Below, in pieces: positions 10,354-21,082 of a stretch of 64,000 bases of DNA. Position 1 is the stretch's first letter; each line of letters begins with the position of its first letter. Position numbers and translations under genes: made by a program. The notes under the pieces were generated by a model. That model saw only the letters and a list, made by a program, of their open reading frames with translations, was not told the DNA's origin and ran no database searches. Source of the stretch: Phytophthora colocasiae (taxonomy: Eukaryota; Oomycota; Peronosporomycetes; Peronosporales; Peronosporaceae); the NCBI GenBank assembly GCA_018806915.1, contig JAGKQI010000091.1:1426001-1490000 (forward strand), written 5' to 3'.

Positions 10354-11973
10354 GCAATACAAATCATGGTATATTCGATCCTTTCCTTCATCTGCACTTT
10401 TCTGTATTTCGATAGATCCATATTCAAATTTGAATCGCTTTGATTTTGGTTACTAGTTGCCCATTTTGAGTACTCAAAGAATGTGCTTTCCCGCGCGACG
10501 TTTGAAGTTGCCACGGTATCTTCGCAGGCAAGGTTTCTCCCATGTCTTCGCTTTTGACCAATCACAATTTATCTCCGAAGAATGCGTCGCAATGATTGGC
10601 TGCATAACTTCAAGATCAAATGCGATTGGTGGAACGTAATTGAAGGTAGACCAAGTAAGCCCTGTGCAAATCAAGTCCCAAGCAACTTCCATTTCCAAAT
10701 TTGCCTTGAAAGCAACACATCGAGTTCCACACATGAGCGCCAGCTACCGCTACCAGTATTGACAAGGGTCCCGCCACTACTACTGAACCTGATGCTGTGA
10801 TGCTGCGCTGTTTTTTTCCGTGCTGGCAGCTTCCGCCATGTCTTTGAGTCGCTGATTCCGGTAATACCGGTACAAAGCCTCCACCATCACGTGCTTCTTC
10901 GCAGTCTTGAGACCGCGTAGCTGGAGATGTGAACGCTTTTTCCGGAGCTGCTTAGATGTCCAAGTCTCGTACCGCTGTCGCGTGGGTGTTGTGCCTCACC
11001 GGAAGGCTCGTACTCCATAGGGTCTTCGCGTGGCACGCCGTACGTCTGCAGCACAGGGCAGAGTGCATACTGGGTCCAGTAACGCTGCTGGGACTTCGAA
11101 GAACTGTGGACTGCGCGCCGGTAAGACCAACGCTCGCGGCACCCTGCTGTGCGCAGACTTGACCCTGCCGGACCGACGCTGTTGGATCCAGCACGGACGC
11201 TGTGGCTGTCGTACAATGGTCCGTCGTACTGCTGTGGCAGGTGACACTTAAGCCCGCTGGTGGCCAAGCTACCAGCGTTTGCTGGGCTTTGTGTCCAGGA
11301 CTCGCCTGTCATAGCCGTTGAGGCTGCTTGCCGGATACTCTTGACCTAGCTGTCACTAGAGGAACTTCCCGAGATGCAGAGGTGGAAACGTTGTTTGGAA
11401 CAACTTATTGGCGCGACACAGTTTGCAGTGACCTCTGATTGACATACGTTTGGCCTGAATTTACACTGAACATCGCTTACATCACTAGTATCTGCAAGAA
11501 ACGTTTTATCATGAGCTGAAATAGGCATTGTATGTACTCGAAAACTACAGTCAATATTTCAAACTAATACTACGTAGTATTCACAAGTGTTTATTGCAAT
11601 TCTACGCGATCAGGAACTTAACGATCAGTTCGAGATACATGACATCATTATTCCAGTATGAGCTCGCCATAGACGATACTAACATCGTTTCCATTGCTCT
11701 TCACCTCGCTTCCAGAGCTCCGAGGTCATGTGCCGCCAGGACTTTTACTAGACTAGCGACGAGGCAACAAGGATACTCCGCTCGAAAGATGTCGGGTGTC
11801 ACCACAGGAACTATAGGCTCCACAATTGTATTGAGACTGTACCAGGAACACATCCATGATCACATCGACTAACTGTACTTGAACCTACTTCACGGTATCA
11901 GGACATACAAAGATCATCACATTTGGTCCAATGTGATCTGCATACATTTATCTATACAATTGGTCCATTGAAG
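10354..11973 (-). repeat. Right arm of 1620-bp inverted repeat
   Basis: Reverse complement of 6289-7908. Because the arm's inner part holds promoter-like CCAAT boxes, this copy points a second promoter inward, towards the CEP41-like pseudogene. No target-site duplication is visible outside the two arms: the flanks read 'tacggaagg' on the left and 'atcgttcgt' on the right. Confidence 0.95.
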
Positions 11974-12839
11974 ATCGTTCGTTGTGGTCAAGATTCAGGC
12001 AACCACGCCGACGTCATAAAGCGACAGCTAGTTCATGTTCTAGTCGTTTTAAAGAATGGGTTTGCTAAATATATTGTTATCGAACTCTCGCACTACAAGA
12101 ATGCAGTAGTGAACGAACGGGACAGCTAAAAGTCGAGTACACTTGATAGTTTGACTTATCCGCGTCGAAAGGCGGCCGATTGTCAAAGTGGTGTTTGTCG
12201 CGGGTTGTCCATACGCAATTGAGTGCGATGCTACGGTGTATAGGAGAGAAAACGTGAGCTCTGGTGTATAATGAAGCATTGAACTCATACACAAGGGTTC
12301 GAGTGGAACATTTGCCATGTTCCACGTAATTGCAGGCAAGAAAAGTCTCCGATAACCGGCAACAGGCTGGTAAAAACTCGTTGATGTAGCGTCTGCTCCG
12401 TAGTGGTGATAATGACGGTAAAAACACGTCAGCGTAGCAGTGTAGTTCAGTGGTAGCAGTTTGAAAACTCGTCTCGTAGCAATGTAGAGGCTGTTCCGTG
12501 GGGAGCGTAGAAGTTTTCTCTTTGGTGTTTTGACACAGAGTTATTAGTACGGTACCACGAAAGACACATTAGCGTGAGTGGCGCTGAAGCCTTGTACCCA
12601 TCGAGACACAATAGCATGATATGGTACACTGTTCCACAAGACAATTCCTTACGTTTCATTGGTCAGAACCTCTGCGACTGTTCGAAGAATCCTGGAAATA
12701 TGACGATAAATGAACTTGAATTCAGTATGTCCTCAGAGAAACGTACATCATGTATCATTTTGGTAACGATAGGGTTAAAAGGCAAAGAAATCACACGTTG
12801 CTTGTTCAGGACTGGACACATTCGCAGCTGCTATGGCTT
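11974..12839. other. Spacer without recognisable gene
   Basis: Short open frames only, none with protein-like composition or family resemblance. A stretch near 12435 'tagttcagtggtagcag' recalls a tRNA A-box but has no acceptor or T arm around it. Nothing else is seen. Confidence 0.4.
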
Positions 12840-13272
12840 CTAGCGCTTGTTCACGAGCAACAACCCCATCTTTGCCGCCTGCTTAGCGCTTTTATCTCCA
12901 CTGACGTACGCGTCACGCATGGCAAGAAACGCATTGGCTTTGGCTTCCGAAACTTTTGAACGACCCATAGCTACTTTCGCGTATGTAGTTCCCCAACCTC
13001 TAGCAATGTCATCAAGCTTCCCCACTACAGCGTCGGACAAAGGGCTGCGTTCTTCCAAGTCCTCTTCGTCAACAGTAGCGAAACCACGTTTCTTGACGTC
13101 CACGGGGTCTTCAGACTGGTCTTCTTCCTCCTCTGGTGGCTCCTCAGAAGTCGCTCGGGTTTCTCTCCGCCATCTTGGAGATCTTGGCCTGGTTGAACGT
13201 GGCAGCAGCAGCCGTGTCGCTTGCGAAAAGGAAGGACGCTACGGCAATCACCAGAACTTGAGAGAGACGCAT
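12840..13272 (-). pseudogene. RXLR-dEER effector-like gene with frameshifts
   Basis: ATG 13272 opens 'MRLSQVLVIAVASFLFASDT', a typical short oomycete signal peptide. That frame stops after about 42 codons. 'RLLR', an RXLR motif, lies in a second frame at about 13147, and an acidic run leading to 'EER' plus about 60 residues of helical effector-like domain lies in a third frame, ending with TAG at 12840. Total span is 433 nt, one over a multiple of three. In family genes the order is signal peptide, RXLR, dEER, C-terminal effector domain, delivered into plant cells. All parts are present in the right order but in different frames, so the gene is probably inactivated, or the assembly has two small indels. 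The Inr-like promoter just upstream looks intact. Confidence 0.6.
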
Positions 13273-13302
13273 GCTGTTTGTTGTGTGGCTTGAGGACGAA
13301 AG

Positions 13303-13319
13303 AAAATTGCGAAGTGAGG
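13303..13319 (-). promoter_or_regulatory. Oomycete initiator (Inr/FPR)-like core promoter
   Basis: The minus strand reads TCACTTCGCAATTT, matching the oomycete initiator consensus TCATTYYNCAWTTT at 13 of 14 positions, followed by TTC like the flanking promoter region. It lies about 31-47 bp upstream of the effector ATG at 13272, the usual distance. Confidence 0.6.
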
Positions 13320-13536
13320 ATCGAAGTGGGACAATAGTACACTGTCGTCACAGCGTCCGTGACGCTGTACTTGTATATGTAGAATTGATCCTCTAATAGT
13401 ACATCATTTCTTGATCAAATCGAGAAATCTTAAATCAACATGATAAACTTCTATCCGTAAACTGAGCCTTACTATGGCACACACTTCTAAAGCGCTACCA
13501 GAAATGGTGATTACATTCTCATACCAATTGTGATCA

Positions 13537-13577
13537 TAATTTTTCCGTCATCACATTGTGATGACGGAAAAATTATC
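13537..13577. repeat. Perfect 20-bp palindrome arms
   Basis: ataatttttccgtcatcaca and its exact reverse complement are separated by one base. It would form a stable cruciform or hairpin. It precedes the LINE-like fragment. It could also be a Rho-independent-like artefact, but eukaryotic context makes a foldback remnant more likely. Confidence 0.8.
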
Positions 13578-13614
13578 ATGTGATCTGTGTTCCATCATCA
13601 GCATCCAGTAAGCA

Positions 13615-14004
13615 TTGGTTGCTTCTGTGCGGGTGGCATTTCGAAGCACGCTGGCGTGGAAGCTTCTGCTCTTCCCATCCAATAGCGATATTGCCAGAGG
13701 TTGGAGAGAAGATCACGAGATCCTGTTGATACTGTGGAAAATACACACTGCGATAGTGTTCCACGCAACGTGGAGACTGCGCAACGACATTTACTTCGGC
13801 GAAACCCAAACAGTGGCGCCAAGTATCCCGAACATACAGGCTTCCTATCGCAGCCATTATCATTTCTTGTTTCGACACTCATCGGATTGGAACATTGACG
13901 GCGAAGCGCTCAATCGAGTACTTACGCGTTTGGGTTTTGAGCCCGAAAATACTGAATTGCTTCCAAATCTTCCAAGACAACGCATATGGATTCCGCGAAA
14001 TTAG
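13615..14004 (+). pseudogene. Non-LTR (LINE) reverse transcriptase C-terminal remnant
   Basis: The frame reads 'ILLILWKIHTAIVFHATWRL' then 'RNDIYFGE', the pattern of the region after the reverse transcriptase of L1-like LINEs (aromatic residues, 'LW.IW..RN..F'). The zinc-binding Cys/His set and the reverse transcriptase core are missing. It is a 5'-truncated scrap; 5' truncation is typical of LINE copies. Identification is by pattern only. Confidence 0.4.
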
Positions 14005-14997
14005 AATTGATACAAACGTAGTAGCATAGGTCTGCAAGACGACTGTCCGCTAAAAGTTAATCATCTATTTTCTTCTTCTTCTTGGTTGCTTCTGTACGAG
14101 TTCTAGTAAATTTAGAATTTTGAAGGTTTGATTTTGATTCTTACAAAAAAGTTTGATCTTGGACAGCTAGTGCGTAGCTTCGTACTGGTTCGTCAGAGGG
14201 CCCATCATTGCAAACGTTAGTGGAAGTAGTAGGAAACCTAATATAGGTGTGTTTGATAACGCCGACGACTTCGGTGAAGAGAGAGCCGTCGGGGACTTCA
14301 TCAAGAAGTTTAACCCTGCATCGGTCTCCGTAAAAAACTAAACTACATGCTGCAAAATCAAGGAAGCACTGAAGGAGGTGGCCGACTACCAGAATATGAA
14401 TAAAATCGCGAGCGCGATCACCAAAAATTAAATGGTAGAACACTTTAGGGGCTGAGTACCGCGCAGTGATTGCTAAATGTGCTCCAACTTGCACGTAGCT
14501 GACATCCACTTCGCATTGGTGTGACCACTTGACAAGCCTGCAAATTAACTACGTGAGTACCAAGTGAAAATGCGACCTAAACGTTAGTACGCCTATTATC
14601 AGAAGAAAAAAAACTATTTACATGTATAAGTCCACTTCAAGAAGTTTGCATACCCGCGCTGATCACATATCATTTTGCGGATCAAGTTCTCGGTCACATG
14701 GTTGCTATGAATTTGTTTGAGCGTACTAGGGGAAGGAGTACCTCGCAGTGATTGCTTGCTAGACGTGCTGCAACTTGAACGTAGCTAACCTCGGCCGTTA
14801 ATAACGTAAATGACCTGGTGTAATCTCCGTCTCGGACTTAAAAGAGTTCGCATCGTGAGTGTTTCCCTGAGGTTCAGAAGACTGATGAAGAAGGCACTTG
14901 TCGGTGGTGAAGATTATGTTGGAGTAGTCGTCGAGACCCATCGTATCGATTCAACATATCGTAGTTATGGAAATTGAAGTTGATTAACTGGTTATTG
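14005..14997. other. Spacer with one diverged direct repeat
   Basis: Two segments, about 14452-14510 and 14735-14793, share 'gagtacc.cgcagtgattgc' and 'gtgct.caacttg.acgtagct'. Otherwise no gene, RNA or element boundary is seen. Confidence 0.45.
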
Positions 14998-15559
14998 ACT
15001 CAGTTTTTACCATTTTATGTTGCAGTTTTGACAGCCATAACACGGTAGGAAAGGACCTACGGGCGTTTGGTTTAGCGGTTTTGCACCCTAAAGTATGGTT
15101 CCCATACAGAATACGGTCTTTTTCCAAACGGCACAATTTAGGACAACACAAATTCTTACACTAAATAAACCCGCACAAAACGATACGTTTGGGGGTTTGT
15201 ATGGGGGCACTTTCTAAACCTCTGTAGAGTGAAGGTGAGTGCAGATATCGTGGCTCCGAATTACACTCATCTATTATCAATGCTCTGTGCAATTCGGAGC
15301 CACGATATCTGCACTCACCTTCACTCTACAGAGGTTTAGAAAATGTCCCCATACAAATCCCCAAACGTATCGTTTTGAGCAGGTTTATTTAGTGTAAGAA
15401 TTTGTGTTGTCCTAAATTGTGTCGTTTGGAAAAAGACCGTTTTTTGTATGGGAACCATACTTTAGGGGGCAAAACGCTAAACCAAACGCCCGTAGGTCCT
15501 TTCCTACCATGTTATGGATCTACTGTTAAAACTGCAACATAAAATGGTAAAAACTGAGT
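14998..15559. mobile_element. 562-bp foldback element
   Basis: Two arms of about 265 bp are near-perfect inverted copies, starting 'actcagtttttaccatttta' and meeting around a loop of about 25 bp near 15270-15290. Mismatches and 1-base indels are scattered. The interior has no gene. This is the form of a foldback MITE. Candidate target duplications ('gttat') are near but not exactly adjacent, so the superfamily is not assigned. Confidence 0.8.
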
Positions 15560-15577
15560 GAGTTATGGGCATATTCA

Positions 15578-16040
15578 GGGGGGGGTCCTATCGATTTGGC
15601 GCGCACTGTATGCCCTAACGATAGTATTCTCAACCGCTTCCAGTTGAAAAGTGCTGAAGACATCCTGTTCGTTACGGGGGCCAATAGGTGTCAGATGAGC
15701 TTTTCTAATTTTGCTAATGATGGTAGCAGGCATAATTTCGGTCCAAGCCTTTGCTACCATCAGCGACAGCATTGCACGGCAGTCGCTTGCTGTCTTTGGA
15801 AACGGATGGTCGACATGATACTCAATATACAGCCTCCTACACGCAGACGTACATCAGAAAATCTAGCATTTTGCAGAGAAATTATACTGTATGTGCTCGA
15901 TAGCCGCCTTGAAGGAGTGCATCAAGCTGACACCCATGGGCTGACACAGCCCCGTAATTCCCGGAGAAAAGTACTCGACTTGCGTGTGGCAATGATTTCG
16001 CAGCTCATTTATCATGCTAGCCATTTTGTGGACCTTGGGA
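15578..16040 (-). pseudogene. Pogo-like (DDE_1) transposase, C-terminal part
   Basis: Minus strand: 'VEYFSPGITGLCQPMGVSLM' followed by 'HSFKAAI', matching the last catalytic block of pogo/Tigger DDE_1 transposases (PPNTT..QPLD..V...FK). The third catalytic Asp has become Gly (QPMG for QPLD). After frame breaks, 'AKAWTEIMPATIISKIRKA' matches the C-terminal 'W..I...TI...F..AG' region. With the N-terminal part at 22450-23510, also minus, it may be one transposase gene cut apart by the gypsy element between them. Confidence 0.55.
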
Positions 16041-16086
16041 GGTCTACAGCCTTGAAGGAGCCGGAGGACCGGAATCGCTCGACTCG

Positions 16087-16672
16087 ATGAAGCAGTACTT
16101 CGCACGGTACCGCGCAGCGAAGAACAAGGGTACCAGCCACGCATACACGCACGACGCTCTCAAGCGTTCGTGGTGCGCCTTTATTCGTCGCTGGAACGCG
16201 AATCAACGCGAGGGGCTTCCGTTAGCGTCGTGGCTCGGGGCGCGGGAGGAGCGTCGAGGCGAACACTCCATGGCGGATCTTCGGGAGCGCATATGCGGCA
16301 TGGCAGAGCGCGAGTGGCGCCTCTGCTACGTTCATCTGGTCGAAGGCTGCGAGAAATGTGAAGCGACTCGCGATCGACTGACGCGGGGTGAATGGGAGAA
16401 CCAGGTGCGAACCTGGCCTCTTTCGGAAGACGAGCGACGCTGGATCGGAGCTAGAGCGAGCGCGCCTATGTCGTGGACGTGAGCGCTCTCGAAGCCGTGA
16501 TCGTCATGACAGTCGCGGCCGAAACCGCCGCGACCCTTCGCCGAAGTTTCATCGCAGCCGCAGTCGTGAACGAGAATGGCCTTCGGCTGGGGCATGCGAG
16601 TGCCGTCGCTCGCGAGAACGCGGCTCCCACGTATCCTCCGCTGGCGAATATTCCAGCCAGCGGACGCGATAG
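16087..16672 (+). CDS. Antisense ORF in gypsy 3' region, RS-rich tail
   Basis: On the plus strand, opposite to the gypsy genes, ATG 16087 opens 131 aa beginning 'MKQYFARYRAAKNKGTSHAY', with a helical basic region and 'VEGCEKCEATRDRL'. In the next frame, from about 16440, an Arg/Ser/Glu dipeptide-rich tail follows ('RERSRSRDRHDSRGRNRRD'). One frameshift near 16455 separates them. The 3' half overlaps the chromodomain coding strand. No known domain is recognised; the CxxC and RS tail suggest nucleic-acid binding. It could be a gag-like ORF of a different element, a true antisense ORF of the gypsy, or chance. Confidence 0.4.
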
Positions 16673-18197
16673 GGCTTCTCAGGGGTACGAGCGTGGCTTC
16701 TCTTCGGCTTTGACGGCGCGGCCCTATCGCGAGGAAGTTTCTAGCGACCCCGGCGGACGTCATGGTCTACGATGCGCTCGGCAATCCAGCGCCGATCGCC
16801 AGCCGCGTCAATCAGAGGGGGTGGACCATCGCGACGGTAGAGCGGAACATTGGGGCGAAACGTGGCGCTCGACCCTTCGATTCGTATAGCCGCCGGTTTC
16901 GAAGATACGGCTTGAGGCGCCCGACGTAGAACGTCGGGTGAAGACGCATAGCAGTAGGTATGTATAGCGTGTAGGCGTCCCCCAGCACTTTAATAACCTT
17001 GAATGGACCAATGTATCTTGGCGCCAGCTTCTTCGCGCCAAGGTTCGTAATTGCTGTCGATTGGATTCCGGTGGTCGACAACAGGACTCAGTCACCCTTG
17101 CGGAAAACGCTTGTGTTCTTCCGGCCTCGCTGGTCTGCGTATTCTTTCTGCTTGTCTACCGCAGACTGCAGCGCATCACGCACGAATCTCGTGATGGCTT
17201 GACGACGTAGCATGAACTCCGATACCGCTGCGGAGTCGATCGGTAAAGCAACTTCGCGTGGGGCGAAGTTGGCCGCTGGTCACCCGGCAGGGTTAGATGC
17301 GGGCGTGTCAGCTGATCTTCTAGCCTTCGAACGCGTCTGGGATGCAATTCCGCACACGGCAACCGTTGACGTAACCGGTAATTCCGCGCCCACCGGTTCT
17401 GCTACCGGTGGAACCGACGTGTTGCGATTCCTTCGCGCCTCGGCTTCACTCAACACTAGTGCCGGGCGGTTCGGTACTGCATTCATTTCTCCCCCACTAA
17501 GAGTGGAGCGTGCGGAGTCGGACGAAGACCCGAAGGCTAGCGTCGCTGGAACGCGCGGATGCCGCGCGTTGTTGATGAAGAACGGCGTCAAACCTGTCAA
17601 CGCATGGATTACGTTGTTGATGGCGAACTCGGCGAGCGGCAGGAACGTACTCCACGACGGGAACGACGTGGCGTAGCTTCGAAGGACATCCTCAAGGACT
17701 CGGTTGACGCGCTCCGTTTGCCCATCTGTTTCAGGATGGGCTGCCGTCGACATCAACAAGCGCGTACCAAGCAGTTCAAACAATCGATCCCAGAAGGTCG
17801 ATGTGAAGCGAGGATCGCGTTCAGAGACGATGGATTCCGGCAGGCCATGGTGCCGAAATACGAGGTCGAGGAACAGGGATGCAGTCGCCTCAGCTGTCAC
17901 TTGAGCCTTGACTGGAGCAAGGCGGACCATCTTGCTAAAGCGATCGATGATGACAAGGGCAACCGTCCGGCCCAGGTCGTCTGATGGAAGGCCGAAGACG
18001 AAGTCCATGCTGACAGGTCGCCACGCTTCCGTGGCGATAGGCAACGGGCGCAGCGGAGCTTGCGATGATGGAGCTGGCTTGACGCGCTGGCAAGTCTCGC
18101 AAGTCCAAACCCATTTGCGAATCCACTTGTACATCCGAGGCCAATAGAAGTCTAGAAGTCCCTCGAGATCGCCGCGAACTTCTTCTCGAGGCCCCAC
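16610..18197 (-). pseudogene. Gypsy integrase and chromodomain
   Basis: The zinc-binding 'CETCQRVK' is followed by the catalytic core: 'PVSMDFVFGLP' (first Asp), 'SERDPRF' (second Asp) and 'DGQTERVNRVLE' (Glu). The C-terminal 'GPFKVIKVLGDAYTL' and 'LHPTFYVGRLKPY' are typical of gypsy integrases. From 16825 another frame gives 'DRRWIAERIVDHDVRRGR', a TAG, and 'PYRVRWLEYSPAEDTWEPRS', a chromodomain with conserved aromatic and WEP residues, which would target insertion to modified chromatin. Frameshifts near 16815 and a stop in the chromodomain inactivate it. Confidence 0.85.
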
Positions 18198-19883
18198 AGG
18201 GCGTCATGATATTCATGGACGAGACGAGCACGAAGGTCGTCATCGGCGGGGATGACGACGCGCGGAGGATCGAAGGCATCTATTGAGTATGTCAACAATG
18301 GACCATCGAGCTGGTATCGCTCGATGTGACTGCGCGTAGGGCGTGTCAGCTGCTTTGATGTCTCCGCACTCGGAGTACGGAGGTGCACGATGATGTTGGC
18401 GTAGAACGGATCGTGCTCGTACGCATAAGCAATCTGCTGGCGCAGGGCCAGGACTGGAGAAGTGGTCGTCGCGTTGATACCCTCGTCATCGTCGTCAGCA
18501 AGTTGTTGACCGACTAGTCGTCGTGGGTAGTAGTCTGGTCGGCGGGACAGCGCGTCGGCAAGGATGTTGTTCTTGCCGGGCTTGTAGTGTACCACGAAGT
18601 TGTATTTGGAGAAGAACAAGAGCCATCGCGCCATGCGCTGCGACAGGTGTGGAGTATTGCGCAGCGACGCGTGGTCAGTGTACACGGCAAACGTCTGCTC
18701 TCCGAGCAAATACACCCGAAATTTGATCAGGGCGTAGCGCATAACGAGGAACCCCTTGTCGTGGACGGGGTAATTCTTCTCGGCAGGCTTCATCTATCGT
18801 GACTGGTAGCTCACGACTCGTTCGTGGCCCTCGTCGTCGCACTTCATCAGCGCACAGCCGATTGCAAAGTCGCTCGCGTCGCACACGACATGGAACGGTT
18901 TCGTGTGATCCACAAGCATCAGGATCGGCGCCTCCGCCAAGCTCTTCTTCACGGAATCAAACGCAGCTTGGTGGTCGGGGGACCACAGCCACGTCGCGTC
19001 CTTTTTCAGCAGTGAAGACAGTGGTTGGATCAGCCCGGCGAAATTCTTCGTGTACTTGTGGAGATAATTCGCCAGACCCAACCACTGACGCAGCGCCGTG
19101 GGGTTCTTGGGAGTCGGCCAAGAACAGATCGAGATGACCTTCTCCGGGTCTGCGCGGACGCCGTCCTTGCTCACGTGGCAGCCGAGTACGGGAATCTCCG
19201 GCGCACAGTAGATGCATTTCTTCAAATTTGCGTACAGCTTGTTCTCGCGCATCACTTGGAATACCTGCCTCAGGTGTTGAAGGTGGACCTCGAGAGCGCT
19301 GAGGTTGCCCTCAGCGCGGCTGTACACGAATATGTCGTCGAAGTAGCTCGGCGCAAAGCCGCGGAGCGGGCGCAGTACGTGAGACACCATGCGGTTAAAC
19401 GTGGTTAGGGCGTTCTTCAGACCCTGTGGCACCATGAGCCACTCCCAAAGCATTCCGCTGGGGGGCTTACTGCCGTGAGGGGTATGTCGCTGGACCTCAT
19501 CAACATCTGGTAGAAGTTGTCCGTCAGGTCGATGGCGTTATAGATGACACTACCTGACATGGAGTCGAGTGCCATGTCCTTCCGCCAGATCGGGGTCTTC
19601 GCCGGGATGGTAGCGTCGTTCAGCTTATTGAACGCGTGGACGATGCGCCAGCCGCCAGTCACCTTCTTCACAGAGAACGTGGGGCTATAGTGTGGGGAGG
19701 TGCTCTCGCGGACATGACCGGCCAGGCGGCGTTTTTCGAAGCACTCGTCAATGACCTTGAATTGGTCTCGCGGCAGTGTGGCGACTGCCGCGTCACACAA
19801 TACTTCGTTCCGGCCGCGAGGTCAATCTCGTGCCGAACTCCGCGGTCAGCTGGAAGCTCGGCGGGGATCTCATCCAGGAACAC
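18152..19883 (-). pseudogene. Gypsy reverse transcriptase and RNase H
   Basis: The RT fingers and palm read 'SVKKVTGGWRIVHAFNKLND', 'YNAIDLTDNFYQ' (motif A Asp), 'VPQGLKNA' and 'SYFDDIFVYS' (the catalytic YxDD). RNase H follows with 'FHVVCDASDFAIGCAL' and 'YTDHASLR'. Two lesions are visible: a 1-base loss in the C run at 19461-19466 that shifts the frame between 'TAVSPP' and 'MLWEWL', and a TAG at about 18792 between '..VSYQSR' and 'MKPAEKNYPV', where relatives have Gln. The 3' part (18152-18790) carries the RNase H end and the integrase His residues. Confidence 0.85.
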
Positions 19884-20054
19884 GTCTTCAAACTCACGCG
19901 CGGTATCGTTGACTGGGTTTTCTGACTCCTTCAGCGCTTCTCAGGACTGTACTGCGAATCGTTCTTCGCGGGCAGACTTTGGTTCAGTATTCTTCGACCG
20001 CGACGACGCGTGAAGACCCTCGACTGTCGCGCCGGCCTCTACACTTGCTCGATG

Positions 20055-21041
20055 TCACCAGGCTTGAGATCGCGAAGGAAGTATTTCCACGAGAGACCGG
20101 GGAGCCGCGTGATCCCGCGAGCGTCGCGAGGGGACTCGCGGCTTCGATGACCCGCGTGCCTCGTGGAGAACTCTCCACGTATTTGACAGCGCAGACATAT
20201 TCTTCGGGAGAGGTGCGGCTGCAGTGCTGTTCCGTGGCTTGAGACGCCGTCGCTTGGATTTCCTCCTCGAAGGCCTCGAGCAGGAGCTCGAGGTGGACGA
20301 CTCGCTGGCACCGGACGACACATCGTCGCTATCGCTGGACGATATTCCGCCCTCTAGGTGCGGAGTGTCGAACCCGTCCGCACCGGAAGTACGCGGGAGC
20401 CCCGCTTGCTCGACCGCCTTAGCAACCTCGCTTCGTCGCGAGGTTCCACGTTGATTTGTCGGTTCATCCAACAGCACCGCACATGCCATACAGAGAGGGC
20501 CATTGCTCGCTCTGTGTAGGGCATGCGTCGTGGACGAACGGTCCAGGACGGTGGCGTGGGGCCAGTCCGTCGGAGCGACCAGGAGATGCGTGAACACTTC
20601 ACCCACGTCGTAGTCGGCTCGTCGCTTGACTGATCGGACCAGCCAGTCGATTTCCGGCTGATACCGTGCCAGACACGGTATACCCAGGATGCAGTCGAAC
20701 GCGTAGTTCATCTCGATCACCAGGAAGTCGTCGTTGCTACAGAAGCCGTCGAACGTGTACGGCACCGTGATATCACGCCTAGGGACACGGTGTGGTTTGC
20801 CGTCAGCGAGCTTAATGACGACGACGCCGGGACCCTCGCGAACGGATGTGCCCGAGGGAAGAAGCGACAAACACGAGGCGCGGAAGAAGTTGTTCGTTGC
20901 GCCCGAATCCAGGAGCGCGCAGAGAGGACGACGCACACCGGCGACGTGCAGGATGACGATGATCAGTCTGTGATCGCCGCTGGTGGTGGCGGCGTTGACG
21001 TGTGCGTGAAGCACGGGAGGGCTAGGAGATTGGGTTGCCAC
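20055..21041 (-). pseudogene. Gypsy aspartic protease region
   Basis: The frame has 'CALLDSGATNNFF', the active-site DSGA of retrotransposon proteases, followed by the flap-like and 'DCILGIPCLARYQPEIDW' region that ends the fold. It continues into a long Ser/Arg-rich linker and leaves frame before the reverse transcriptase. It acts as a dimeric protease processing Gag-Pol. The catalytic residues are intact. Confidence 0.8.
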
Positions 21042-21082
21042 CGGGGGACACGGACCTCCGTTCCAGCCAGTAGGCCCGGCAC

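Noticed and set aside
10956..11251. Several mutually overlapping open frames in both inverted arms
   Set aside because: They are shadows of one GC-rich stretch, present on both strands and in all frames, without conserved motifs.
6289..11973. Mutator-type element with 9-bp target duplication
   Set aside because: The 9 bases outside each arm do not match, so the element class stays open.
12425..12500. tRNA-like A-box 'tagttcagtggtagcag'
   Set aside because: No pairing acceptor or T arm in the surrounding 80 bases.
12847..13293. 148-aa plus-strand frame opposite the RXLR gene
   Set aside because: Ser-rich reverse reading of the effector; the minus strand has signal peptide, RXLR, EER and promoter.
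18799..19408. Plus-strand frames across the gypsy RT
   Set aside because: Antisense shadows of RT coding sequence; no independent motif.
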